The notes under the pieces: model-generated
What the model was told of the DNA's origin: nothing
Databases searched by the model: none
What the model saw: the letters and a program-made list of their open reading frames with translations, nothing else
Position numbers and translations under genes: made by a program
Shown: positions 7,593 through 14,685 of the stretch, one piece after another
How the letters are laid out: every line of letters starts with the position of its first letter
How positions within the stretch are numbered: the stretch's first letter is position 1
Assembly (NCBI GenBank): GCA_017521875.1
Contig: JAFXBH010000211.1
Span: 1 to 14,685 of the forward strand
DNA: 14,685 nucleotides
DNA from: Oscillospiraceae bacterium
GTDB taxonomy: Bacteria > Bacillota > Clostridia > Oscillospirales > Oscillospiraceae
Direction: 5' to 3'

Positions 7593-8723
7593 TTGGATAC
7601 GAAAGTTATTGCATTATACTTCCCCCAATTCCACAGAACCAAAGAAAATGACCAGTGGTGGGGCGAAGGATTTACCGACTGGACCAATGTCAAACAAGGT
7701 TACCCCCTGTTTGAAGGCCACCGGCAACCCCGCGTGCCGCTGAATGACAACTATTATGACCTGACCGACCTAAATGTGCTGCGGTGGCAGGTAGAACTGG
7801 CTAAGCAGTACGGCATCGGCGGCTTTGCCATCTACCATTACTGGTTTGATGACCATGTGCAGATTTTGGAGCGTCCCAAGGAAATGTTCCTGGAGAACAA
7901 AGATTTGGACATTCCTTTCTGCCTGACCTGGGCCAATGAGACCTGGGCTCGCCGCTGGGAGGGTAACGACAAGGAAGTCCTCCTGCTCCAGACCCACACC
8001 CCCACCAAGGAGAAATGGAAGACCCATTTTGACTATCTGCTCCCCTTCTTCAAAGACGAGAGAGCCATTCGCATTGACGGCAAGATCCTGTTTCAGATTT
8101 ACCGTCCTCACCTGATCGACAAGGTGGGCGAGATGCTGTCCTATTGGCGGGAACTGGCAAGAGAGGCCGGTATCGGAGAACTGTATTTTATGGCAGTGAA
8201 ATCCTTCGATTTCCCCGACAACGCCATTTTGGATGAATTTGACGGTGTTCTCCTGTTCCAGCCCCACGCCGCCACCAACTCCAAGAAGGGCAAGGGCGTG
8301 CAGATCTATGTGGAGAACATTCTCCGCCATCTGCCGGAAAAGTGGGTGGAAAAACTCCGCACTTTCCGCACCAAGAACCGCACCGGTCACAAACTCTATT
8401 CCTACGAGAAGATTTGGGACATTATCCTGTCGGAAACCTTCCGCTACAAGGATAAGGATGTTTATAATATGGGCTTTATGGGCTGGGACAACACCGCCCG
8501 TTACCGCAATAAGGCAACCGTCTACGACGGCTGCACCCCTGCAATTTTTGAAAAGAATTTCCGCAAACTCTATGAAAAAGCCGGGCAGAACGAAGATGGC
8601 AAACGGTTTGTTTACATCAACGCCTGGAACGAATGGGCAGAGGGTACTTATCTGGAGCCGGATACTGATCACGGCTACGGATACCTGGAAGCCATTCAGC
8701 GGATTATTACAGAAAGAAGGTAA
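7593..8723 (+). CDS. WbsX-like protein (GH99-like TIM-barrel domain), polysaccharide biosynthesis
   Basis: The 376-residue protein matches the WbsX family (PF14307), annotated either as a glycosyltransferase or as a glycoside hydrolase family 99-like domain. Conserved landmarks are ALYFPQFH (7-14), [16 protein letters not shown] (18-33), YHYWFD (81-86), [12 protein letters not shown] (111-122) and the C-terminal [16 protein letters not shown]. The repeated aromatic-acidic patches suggest a carbohydrate-binding cleft. No signal peptide is seen, so it should act in the cytoplasm, where it could add or modify a sugar of the repeat unit; the biochemical activity of this family in such loci is poorly defined. 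I choose TTG 7593, which follows the GT2 stop by one base, has a well-placed ribosome site and puts the conserved [10 protein letters not shown] block at the N terminus as in homologues. Confidence 0.88.
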   Translation: MDTKVIALYFPQFHRTKENDQWWGEGFTDWTNVKQGYPLFEGHRQPRVPLNDNYYDLTDLNVLRWQVELAKQYGIGGFAIYHYWFDDHVQILERPKEMFLENKDLDIPFCLTWANETWARRWEGNDKEVLLLQTHTPTKEKWKTHFDYLLPFFKDERAIRIDGKILFQIYRPHLIDKVGEMLSYWRELAREAGIGELYFMAVKSFDFPDNAILDEFDGVLLFQPHAATNSKKGKGVQIYVENILRHLPEKWVEKLRTFRTKNRTGHKLYSYEKIWDIILSETFRYKDKDVYNMGFMGWDNTARYRNKATVYDGCTPAIFEKNFRKLYEKAGQNEDGKRFVYINAWNEWAEGTYLEPDTDHGYGYLEAIQRIITERR

Positions 8724-8728
8724 ACGCA

Positions 8729-9622
8729 ATGAAAGGTATCATTCTGGCCGGCGGCTCCGGCACCCGTCTGTATCCCCTGACCAAGGTCACCTCCAAGCAA
8801 CTTCTTCCTATCTACGATAAACCTATGATTTACTACCCTATGTCTGTGCTGATGAGCGCCGGCATTCGGGAAATTCTGATCATCTCCACCCCCCAGGATC
8901 TGCCCCGTTTTCAGGACCTGCTGGGTGACGGTCATCAGTTCGGCGTCAGCCTGAGTTATGTGGAGCAGCCCAGCCCCGACGGTCTGGCGCAGGCTTTCAT
9001 TCTGGGCGCTGAGTTTATCGGCAACGACACTGTGGCAATGGTGCTGGGTGACAATATTTTTGCCGGTCACGGTCTGAAACATCGCCTGCGCACCGCTGTG
9101 GAGAACGCAGAAACCGGCAAGGGCGCTACTGTATTCGGCTACTATGTGGACGATCCCGAGCGTTTCGGCATCGTAGAGTTTGATCAAAACGGCAGAGCCA
9201 TCTCCATCGAGGAAAAACCTGCAAAACCCAAGAGCAACTACTGTGTCACAGGTCTGTACTTCTACGACAACCGGGTGGTGGAGTATGCCAAAAATCTGAA
9301 GCCCTCTGCCCGTGGGGAGTTGGAGATCACCGACCTGAACCGGATCTATCTGGAACAGGGCGAATTGAATGTGGAACTGCTGGGTCAGGGCTTTACCTGG
9401 CTGGACACCGGCACACACGAAAGTCTGGTAGAGGCTACCAACTTTGTTATGACCATGGAAAAACATCAGCACCGGAAACTGGCCTGTCTGGAGGATATTG
9501 CCTATATGAACGGCTGGATTACCAGAGAAGATGTGCTGGAAACCTACGAGGTTATGAAGAAGAATCAGTACGGCCAGTATCTGAAAGATGTGCTGGACGG
9601 CAAGTACATTGACAAGAAATAA
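8729..9622 (+). CDS. rfbA: Glucose-1-phosphate thymidylyltransferase RmlA
   Basis: The 297-residue enzyme joins dTTP and glucose-1-phosphate to give dTDP-glucose, the first step of dTDP-L-rhamnose synthesis. Sequence evidence is the N-terminal nucleotidyltransferase signature [11 protein letters not shown] (8-18), [15 protein letters not shown] (23-37), the PDGLAQAF segment (83-90), LGDNIF (106-111) with the metal-binding Asp, and [10 protein letters not shown]. Length is normal for RmlA (about 290-300). An AGAAGG ribosome site in the end of the WbsX gene lies eight bases before ATG, and the gap to the upstream stop is five bases. It is followed by rmlB after 18 bases. rfbA is an equally common name for rmlA. 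Confidence 0.97.
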   Translation: MKGIILAGGSGTRLYPLTKVTSKQLLPIYDKPMIYYPMSVLMSAGIREILIISTPQDLPRFQDLLGDGHQFGVSLSYVEQPSPDGLAQAFILGAEFIGNDTVAMVLGDNIFAGHGLKHRLRTAVENAETGKGATVFGYYVDDPERFGIVEFDQNGRAISIEEKPAKPKSNYCVTGLYFYDNRVVEYAKNLKPSARGELEITDLNRIYLEQGELNVELLGQGFTWLDTGTHESLVEATNFVMTMEKHQHRKLACLEDIAYMNGWITREDVLETYEVMKKNQYGQYLKDVLDGKYIDKK

Positions 9623-9640
9623 GAAAAGAGGATATCGGCT

Positions 9641-10660
9641 ATGACTATCATTGTAACCGGCGGCGCCGGCTTTATCGGCTCCAATTTCGTGTTCCATATG
9701 CTGGGCAAGTACCCGGATTACCGCATTATCTGTCTGGACAAACTGACCTATGCCGGCAACCTGTCTACTCTGGAATCCGTGATGGATAACCCCAATTTCC
9801 GCTTTGTCAAACTGGACATCTGCGACCGGGCCGGGGTTTACAAACTGTTTGAAGAAGAGAAACCCGATATGGTGGTGAATTTTGCCGCTGAAAGCCATGT
9901 GGATCGCTCCATTGAAAATCCCGAGGTATTCCTGCAGACCAACATTCTGGGCACACAGGTGCTGATGGACGCCTGCCGGAAGTACGGCATCACCCGCTAT
10001 CACCAGGTTTCCACCGACGAAGTTTACGGCGACCTGCCCCTGGATCGGCCTGACCTGTTCTTCACAGAGGAGACTCCCATTCACACCAGTTCCCCCTACT
10101 CCTCCTCTAAGGCCGGCGCAGACCTGCTGGTTCTGGCATATCACCGCACCTTCGGCTTGCCTGTAACCATCAGCCGCTGCTCCAACAACTACGGCCCTTA
10201 CCACTTCCCTGAAAAACTGATCCCCCTGATGATCGCCAACGCTCTCAACGACAAGCCTCTGCCTGTTTACGGCGAAGGCCTGAATGTCCGGGACTGGCTG
10301 TATGTGGAAGACCACTGCAAAGCCATTGATCTGATCATTCACAAGGGTCGTGTGGGCGAAGTGTACAACATCGGCGGCCACAACGAAATGAAGAATATCG
10401 ACATCGTGAAGATCATCTGCAAGGCTTTGGGCAAGCCCGAAAGCCTGATCACCTATGTCACCGACCGGAAGGGTCACGATATGCGTTACGCCATCGACCC
10501 CACCAAGATCCACAACGAATTGGGCTGGCTGCCGGAGACCAAATTTGCCGACGGCATTCAGAAGACCATTCAGTGGTACTTGGACAACAAGCAGTGGTGG
10601 GAGACCATCATTTCCGGCGAGTATCAGAACTACTACGAAAAGATGTACGCAAACCGCTAA
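9641..10660 (+). CDS. rfbB: dTDP-glucose 4,6-dehydratase RmlB
   Basis: The 339-residue enzyme converts dTDP-glucose to dTDP-4-keto-6-deoxyglucose, the second step of the rhamnose pathway. It is an extended short-chain dehydrogenase/reductase with an NAD-binding GGAGFIGSNF (7-16). The active-site Thr-Asp-Glu lies in STDEVYG (124-130), and the catalytic Tyr and Lys in YSSSK (153-157). SRCSNNYGPYHFPEKLIP and GEGLNVRDWLYVEDHC are further RmlB hallmarks. Length is as expected. An AGAGGA site lies eight bases before the start. The 134 bases after its stop hold a palindromic repeat that separates it from rmlD. Confidence 0.97.
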   Translation: MTIIVTGGAGFIGSNFVFHMLGKYPDYRIICLDKLTYAGNLSTLESVMDNPNFRFVKLDICDRAGVYKLFEEEKPDMVVNFAAESHVDRSIENPEVFLQTNILGTQVLMDACRKYGITRYHQVSTDEVYGDLPLDRPDLFFTEETPIHTSSPYSSSKAGADLLVLAYHRTFGLPVTISRCSNNYGPYHFPEKLIPLMIANALNDKPLPVYGEGLNVRDWLYVEDHCKAIDLIIHKGRVGEVYNIGGHNEMKNIDIVKIICKALGKPESLITYVTDRKGHDMRYAIDPTKIHNELGWLPETKFADGIQKTIQWYLDNKQWWETIISGEYQNYYEKMYANR

Positions 10661-10683
10661 AATTTCCCTTTATAAAACAACTT

Positions 10684-10776
10684 TGTCATCCTGAGCGGAG
10701 TGAAACGGAGCCGAAGGATCTTGGCACTATCCCACTGCGAAGATTCTTCGACTCACTGCGTTCGCTCAGAATGACA
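10684..10776. repeat. Imperfect palindromic intergenic repeat (TGTCAT...CTGAGCG...GAAGGATCT type)
   Basis: About 93 bases between rmlB and rmlD form two facing arms. The left arm runs GTCATCCTGAGCGGAG... to GAAGGATCTT. The right arm, read on the opposite strand, runs GTCATTCTGAGCG... to GAAGAATCTT. The arms match over about 40 bases with few differences and one short gap, and the ends are TGTCAT and ATGACA. This sequence type (CTGAGCG, AGTCGAAGAATCT) is, from general knowledge, a dispersed intergenic repeat in many Firmicutes and other bacteria. The RNA would fold into a long stem-loop inside the rml transcript. No T-run follows, so it is not a classic terminator. The right end stops six bases before the rmlD ribosome site. 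Confidence 0.85.
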
Positions 10777-10794
10777 GGATTAGGAGTTTTCCTT

Positions 10795-11703
10795 ATGAAA
10801 GTATTTGTTACCGGTGTGGCCGGTCAGTTGGGCCACGATGTGGTCAATGAAGTCTGCCGCCGCGGCTATACTGCCGTAGGAAGCGATATTGCAGAGGAAT
10901 ATGCCGGCGTACAGGACGGCTCTGCCGTGACCCAGTGTCAATATGCGGCTTTGGATATTACCGATAAAAATGCCGTTTCTGCCCTTTTGGCAGAAATCGC
11001 CCCGGATGTGGTGGTGCATTGCGCCGCCTGGACTGCCGTGGATCTGGCCGAGGACGACGACAAGGTGGAAAAAGTCCGGGCCATCAATGCCGGTGGCACC
11101 CAGAATATTGCCGACGCCTGCAAGGCATTGGATTGCAAAATGGTCTATATCTCCACCGACTATGTCTTTGACGGTCAGGGGCAGACCCCTTGGCAGCCGG
11201 ACTGCAAAGATTATAAGCCTTTGAATGTGTACGGACAGACCAAGTTGGAGGGCGAACTGGCAGTTGCCAATACGCTGGATAAATACTTCATCGTGCGGAT
11301 TGCCTGGGTCTTTGGCCGCAACGGCAAGAATTTCATCAAGACCATGCTGAATGTGGGCAAAAACCACGACACTGTGCGGGTGGTTTGCGACCAGATCGGC
11401 ACGCCCACCTACACCTATGATCTGTCCCGTCTGCTGGTTGACATGATCGAAACCGACAAGTACGGCTACTACCACGCCACCAACGAGGGCGGCTACATTT
11501 CTTGGTATGACTTTGCCTGCGAGATCTTCCGTCAGGCAGGCTATGATACCAAGGTAAACCCTGTTACCACCGCCGAATACGGTTTAAGCAAGGCTGCCCG
11601 GCCCTTTAACAGCCGGCTGGATAAGACCAAACTGGCAGCGGCTGGATTTGAGCCTCTGCCGGACTGGAGGGATGCTCTGTGCAGATATCTGAAAGTGCTT
11701 TGA
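10795..11703 (+). CDS. rfbD: dTDP-4-dehydrorhamnose reductase RmlD
   Basis: The 302-residue protein catalyses the last step to dTDP-L-rhamnose by reducing dTDP-4-dehydrorhamnose with NAD(P)H. It is an extended SDR enzyme with the cofactor-binding TGVAGQLGHDV (6-16), VVHCAAWTAVDLAE (73-86), YISTDYVFDG (118-127) and the catalytic Tyr-Lys pair in YGQTK (146-150). The frame is open back to 10573, but that would overlap rmlB and read through the palindromic repeat. ATG 10795 has an AGGAG site (10782-10786) eight bases upstream and puts the family's N-terminal beta strand first. Its 3' end contains the ribosome site and GTG start of the acyltransferase gene. Confidence 0.96.
   Translation: MKVFVTGVAGQLGHDVVNEVCRRGYTAVGSDIAEEYAGVQDGSAVTQCQYAALDITDKNAVSALLAEIAPDVVVHCAAWTAVDLAEDDDKVEKVRAINAGGTQNIADACKALDCKMVYISTDYVFDGQGQTPWQPDCKDYKPLNVYGQTKLEGELAVANTLDKYFIVRIAWVFGRNGKNFIKTMLNVGKNHDTVRVVCDQIGTPTYTYDLSRLLVDMIETDKYGYYHATNEGGYISWYDFACEIFRQAGYDTKVNPVTTAEYGLSKAARPFNSRLDKTKLAAAGFEPLPDWRDALCRYLKVL
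11666..11670 (+). promoter_or_regulatory. Ribosome binding site for the GTG-started acyltransferase, inside rmlD
   Basis: GGAGG lies within the last rmlD codons, eight bases before GTG 11679. It supports a 25-base overlap between rmlD and the next gene and hence translational coupling. Confidence 0.8.
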
Positions 11704-12749
11704 TCGCCAAGCCAAAGAAAGAGAAGATTGTTGCAATTGATTTCATCAGAGCCGTCTGTGCGATAGGAATCATTTTGTATCATATTTCCTGCTATTCTTC
11801 TGCCGATGCTCCAAAGGTACTACACCTTTACGCAAACGGAAGTTTTGGCGTAGTGTTTGTGGCAGTATTTTTCATGATATCCGGTGGCGTGCTGTACCAC
11901 AACTATCAGGAGATTCCCAATTTGCGCCAGTTTTATTTTAAACGCTGGAAATCAATTTTCCCTATATTCTATATCACTTGGGGATATTTTTATTTGAAAA
12001 ATGTTCTGGTATCCGGCAGCTTGTTTTACCATGGAAAACCTTTAACCATGCTGCTGACGGTTTTTGGCATGGATGGATATTTTAGATACAGAGGCCTGAA
12101 CTATTATTTGGTGGGCGAGTGGTTCTTGGGGGCGATTGTTTTTCTGTATGCCCTGTATCCCTTGTTCGCAAAGTTAATCAATAAGTTTGGCTGGAAGGTG
12201 CTTATTGGCGTGATTCCTTTGTGGATTTGGCAGATTGAAACAGACGTTTTTATCATTTCTCCGGCCTGTAATCTGATTCACTGCAGCAGCCTGTTTGTAA
12301 TCGGTATGCTGATTTTCAAGTATAGCGTATTCCGTATGAAACCCGTCTTCTGGGTTTGCGCTGCATTGAGCATATTCCTTCTGTTTGTGCCAATCCCGGG
12401 AAAGGCGCAATATAAGAGCATTGTTTTAGGCATTTCGCTTTTCTTTGTGCTGTTTGTCATAGGCAATCTGCTGATGAAAGTACCTATGCTACAGGATGCT
12501 ATTCGTTTTGTAAGTGGATTGACGTTTACTATGTTCCTAGTACAGAACCAAGTCGGCTCTTATGTGGTGCGACAGTTTACGCCCTCGACAGTTATTGGCC
12601 TCATCAAAGTAATTGTGGTTACTGTGGTAGTGTGTATGCTGAGCGGATGGTGTATCAACGCAATTGCCCATGCGGTCATGAATACAAAATGGTTTGGATG
12701 GCTAGAAAGATTGGCAACATCCACAAACAAAAAGAAGACAGAGGTATAA
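11679..12749 (+). CDS. Membrane acyltransferase, acyltransferase-3 family (surface polysaccharide O-acylation)
   Basis: The 356-residue integral membrane protein has about ten hydrophobic segments and belongs to the PF01757 family (OafA/WecH/IcaC-like). The N-terminal family hallmark is IDFIRAVCAIGIILYH (20-35), with the Asp-Phe-x-Arg pair and the conserved His35; then FFMISGGVLY (64-73) and the Arg-rich FKRWKSIFPIFY (87-98). Such enzymes carry acetyl or other acyl groups across the membrane and place them on cell-surface sugars, so this one probably O-acylates the rhamnose-containing polymer; acyl group and target are unknown. It starts with GTG inside rmlD and ends one base before rmlC. Its base composition is visibly lower in G+C than its neighbours (17 of 60 at 11941-12000 against 35 of 60 at 13021-13080 in rmlC), which suggests later acquisition. 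Confidence 0.88.
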   Translation: MQISESALIAKPKKEKIVAIDFIRAVCAIGIILYHISCYSSADAPKVLHLYANGSFGVVFVAVFFMISGGVLYHNYQEIPNLRQFYFKRWKSIFPIFYITWGYFYLKNVLVSGSLFYHGKPLTMLLTVFGMDGYFRYRGLNYYLVGEWFLGAIVFLYALYPLFAKLINKFGWKVLIGVIPLWIWQIETDVFIISPACNLIHCSSLFVIGMLIFKYSVFRMKPVFWVCAALSIFLLFVPIPGKAQYKSIVLGISLFFVLFVIGNLLMKVPMLQDAIRFVSGLTFTMFLVQNQVGSYVVRQFTPSTVIGLIKVIVVTVVVCMLSGWCINAIAHAVMNTKWFGWLERLATSTNKKKTEV

Positions 12750-12750
12750 T

Positions 12751-13359
12751 ATGGGTCAAATTACTGTTGAGAAAAATGTAGGCGGCATTGAAGGCCTGTG
12801 CGTCATTACCCCCGCCGTTCACGGTGACAACCGGGGCTATTTTATGGAAACTTACAGCCAACGGGATATGGCGGAAGCCGGCCTGGACATTCCCTTTGTG
12901 CAGGACAATCAGTCTATGTCCGTCAAGGGCGTATTGCGGGGTCTGCATTTCCAAAAGCAATATCCCCAGACTAAGTTGGTTCGGGCCATTAAGGGCAGCG
13001 TGTTCGATGTAGCCGTGGACCTGCGAGCAAATTCCGCCACCTACGGCAAGTGGTACGGCGTACTGCTGACCGAGGAGAATAAGAAGCAGTTCCTCATTCC
13101 CAAGGGCTTTGCCCACGGTTTCCTGGTGCTGACGGACATCGCCGAATTCTGCTATAAATGTGATGATTTCTACCACGCCAACGACGAAGACGGCCTGGCC
13201 TGGAATGACCCTGCCATCGGTATTCAGTGGCCGGAACTGCTTGGCCAGTACCACGGCTCTGCCAGCGGGGAAGGCTACACCCTCTCCGACGGCACACCCC
13301 TGAAACTCAGCGAAAAAGACCAAAAATGGCTGGGCATTCAGGATACTTTTCAATTCTAA
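12751..13359 (+). CDS. rfbC: dTDP-4-dehydrorhamnose 3,5-epimerase RmlC
   Basis: The 202-residue cupin-fold enzyme epimerises C3 and C5 of dTDP-4-keto-6-deoxyglucose, the third step of the rhamnose pathway. Evidence includes DNRGYFMETYS (26-36), QDNQSMSVKGVLRGLHFQ (51-68) with the general-base His66, GSVFDVAVDLR (82-92), IPKGFAHGFLVL (116-127) and the FCYKCDDFY segment (133-141) with conserved tyrosines. It is slightly longer than the usual 180-190 residues because of a C-terminal tail (about 172-202), which is common in clostridial versions to my knowledge. An AGAGG site six bases upstream supports ATG 12751, one base after the acyltransferase stop. It completes the rml set but is separated from rmlABD by the acyltransferase gene. 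Confidence 0.96.
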   Translation: MGQITVEKNVGGIEGLCVITPAVHGDNRGYFMETYSQRDMAEAGLDIPFVQDNQSMSVKGVLRGLHFQKQYPQTKLVRAIKGSVFDVAVDLRANSATYGKWYGVLLTEENKKQFLIPKGFAHGFLVLTDIAEFCYKCDDFYHANDEDGLAWNDPAIGIQWPELLGQYHGSASGEGYTLSDGTPLKLSEKDQKWLGIQDTFQF

Positions 13360-13378
13360 GGATCAAATTCTAAGGAGC
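13351..13378 (+). repeat. 14-bp tandem duplication at the rmlC-wzx junction
   Basis: Two adjacent 14-base units (13351-13364 and 13365-13378) share AATTCTAAGGA and differ at two positions. The first unit contains the TAA stop of rmlC (13357-13359). The second supplies AAGGAG (13372-13377), the ribosome site five bases before the flippase ATG. Confidence 0.8.
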
Positions 13379-13382
13379 AACT

Positions 13383-14685
13383 ATGTCAGACAGTAAGGCT
13401 TTGCGTTCCGGTATTGGTTATACCATTGGCAACGTGCTTATCAAAGGCATCAATTTTCTGACACTGCCTATTTTCAGCCGACTCCTCTCTCCGGAGGAGT
13501 TTGGTGTTTATAATATCTTCGTTTCCTACGACGCCATTATGTTTGTGATTATGGGTATGGCTCTCCACGCCAGTATCCAGAGCGCAAATTTGGAGTTCCG
13601 TGGCCAGATCAACCGGTACACCTCCTCCATTTCCCTGATCTACGTGGGAAATTTGGCGTTGTTTTTGGGTATCGTGGCGCTGTTCCACAGGCAACTGTCC
13701 AACCTTTTGGACTTGCCGCCTGTTGCAGTTGTCCTGTTGGTGCTGTGCAGTTCTTCCAATGCCATCATCACCCTGTACAATGTCCGGGTAAGTCTGGATT
13801 ATGCCTATAAGAAATATCTGCTGGTCTCCGGCTGCACTTCCCTGTTGAATGTGGGTATCTCCCTCGGGCTGATCCTCACCGTTTTCCGGGAACAGCAGGC
13901 GCTGGGCCGTATGGTCGGCTCGGTCATACCGGTATGTGTAATCGCTCTTGTGATTCTCTTCTCTTTCTTCCGGAAGGAAAGACCCCGCTATAACCGGGAA
14001 TACTGGCGGTTTGGCATCAAATACAGCCTGCCCATTATTCCTCACGGCATCTCTCAGGTGCTGTTGGCCCAATTTGGTCGGATTATGATCCGGGAGATGG
14101 AAGGCGACGGCCCGGCAGGTATCTACTCCCTGGCCGGCAACATTAAATTGGTACTGACCATCATTAACGACTCCATCGCCACCGCCTGGAACACTTGGTT
14201 TTACACCCGTATGGACGAAGGAGACACCCAGGCCATACGGAAACGGTCTGTGCAACTGATGGGTCTGTTCTTTATATTGACGGTGGGTCTGATGGCCTTG
14301 TCTCCGGAATTAATATGGATTTTGGGCGGCAAGGAGTATGAAATGGCCAAATTTGTGGCCATTCCTATGGTGCTGGAGGCCTTTATCCTGTTTTTGTATA
14401 ACATCATCGTGCCGTCGGAGTACTACTCCAAGAAGACCGGCTTTATTATGGCCGGTACCATGGTGGCTGCGGTGATCAGCATTGGGCTGAACTATGTATT
14501 TATTCAGCGGTACGGCTTCCTGGCCGTTGGCTACACCACCCTGTTTGCCTATGCATGCTATTTGGTGCTGCACATTGTGATCTCCCGCAAATTGGTGAGA
14601 TTTTTTGTGCTGCCCCTGAAGTGGATCGGCATCGCCTGTCTGGCGCTGGCTGCGCTGGCTGCCTGGAACTTATGGATGGTAAACA
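13383..14685 (+). CDS. wzx: Wzx-like oligosaccharide flippase (3' end beyond window)
   Basis: An open frame starts with MSDSKALRSGIGYTIGNVLI and runs 434 codons to the window edge without a stop, so the gene is incomplete. The translation is highly hydrophobic, with about ten or more membrane segments. It shows the N-terminal pattern of the polysaccharide biosynthesis/MOP flippase family: GYTIGNVLIKGINFLTLPIFSRLLSPEEFGVYNI, here split over residues 12-46. Internal segments include YWRFGIKYSLPIIPHGISQ and AGIYSLAGNIKLV, also typical of Wzx. It would move undecaprenyl-linked repeat units from the inner to the outer leaflet of the membrane, feeding the Wzy-like polymerase. An AAGGAG site five bases upstream fixes the start, 23 bases after rmlC. 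Confidence 0.92.
   Translation, partial: MSDSKALRSGIGYTIGNVLIKGINFLTLPIFSRLLSPEEFGVYNIFVSYDAIMFVIMGMALHASIQSANLEFRGQINRYTSSISLIYVGNLALFLGIVALFHRQLSNLLDLPPVAVVLLVLCSSSNAIITLYNVRVSLDYAYKKYLLVSGCTSLLNVGISLGLILTVFREQQALGRMVGSVIPVCVIALVILFSFFRKERPRYNREYWRFGIKYSLPIIPHGISQVLLAQFGRIMIREMEGDGPAGIYSLAGNIKLVLTIINDSIATAWNTWFYTRMDEGDTQAIRKRSVQLMGLFFILTVGLMALSPELIWILGGKEYEMAKFVAIPMVLEAFILFLYNIIVPSEYYSKKTGFIMAGTMVAAVISIGLNYVFIQRYGFLAVGYTTLFAYACYLVLHIVISRKLVRFFVLPLKWIGIACLALAALAAWNLWMVN

Noticed and set aside
8696..10513. A 605-codon open frame on the minus strand, antisense to rmlA and rmlB
   Set aside because: It is codon-aligned with both rml genes, so its stops would need TTA, CTA or TCA codons in them, which these CTG-biased genes rarely use. 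The translation shows no recognisable family and the sense genes are certain.
10684..10776. Reading the palindromic repeat as an intrinsic terminator
   Set aside because: No T-run follows either arm, and rmlD directly downstream needs the same transcript.
10573..10794. Extension of rmlD back to 10573
   Set aside because: It overlaps rmlB and translates the palindromic repeat; ATG 10795 has a proper ribosome site and the family N terminus.
13386..14255. A 289-codon minus-strand open frame over the flippase gene
   Set aside because: It is a codon-aligned shadow of wzx, whose hydrophobic translation is clearly the real product.
1..14685. CRISPR arrays, tRNA or rRNA genes, transposases, prophage genes
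   Set aside because: None seen: no spaced direct repeats, no RNA gene landmarks, and coding genes cover nearly the whole window.

Overview
The window carries one chromosomal strand of tightly packed genes, all read left to right. It looks like a Gram-positive Clostridia-type bacterium of moderate G+C, perhaps a gut Oscillospirales relative. Supporting signs are strong AGGAGG-type ribosome binding sites, a lipobox lipoprotein, frequent CGG arginine and CTG leucine codons, and Firmicutes-style intergenic repeats. The taxonomic call is an inference; no marker gene here settles it.

Region 1 (1-2468) is a housekeeping tail. It starts with the last 21 residues of a protein ending in a zinc-binding SEC-C motif, most likely SecA. 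Next come pgeF (laccase-fold, YfiH/YlmD family) and a lipoprotein of the peptide/nickel-type ABC substrate-binding family with no transporter genes beside it. A textbook intrinsic terminator at 2429-2468 closes the region. A tandem heptanucleotide repeat (62-96) bridges the end of the first gene and the start of pgeF.

Region 2 (2525-14685, running off the right edge) is a surface polysaccharide operon of the Wzx/Wzy type. A good sigma-A promoter with an extended -10 sits just past the terminator. The gene order is: membrane sugar-1-phosphate transferase that starts the lipid-linked repeat unit; GT4 glycosyltransferase; Wzy-like polymerase; GT2 glycosyltransferase of the rhamnosyltransferase-like group; WbsX/GH99-like protein; rmlA; rmlB; rmlD; membrane acyltransferase-3; rmlC; and a Wzx-like flippase cut by the window edge. 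Together they would make dTDP-L-rhamnose, build an undecaprenyl-linked oligosaccharide containing rhamnose and probably an acyl substituent, flip it across the membrane and polymerise it. No Wzz/tyrosine-kinase genes, transcription regulator or export ATPase is present in the window.

Points worth a second look: a roughly 93-bp imperfect palindromic repeat inside the rml operon; an AT-richer acyltransferase gene with a GTG start that overlaps rmlD and separates rmlC from rmlABD; a TTG start for the WbsX gene; a charged, probably coiled-coil insertion in an extracellular loop of the polymerase; a 14-bp tandem duplication that supplies the flippase ribosome binding site; and the heptamer repeat whose copies place ATG in all three frames ahead of pgeF. 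I see a coherent but mostly known kind of system, not a clearly new one. No RNA genes, CRISPR arrays or transposase genes were seen, and no gene-free stretch exceeds 300 bases.
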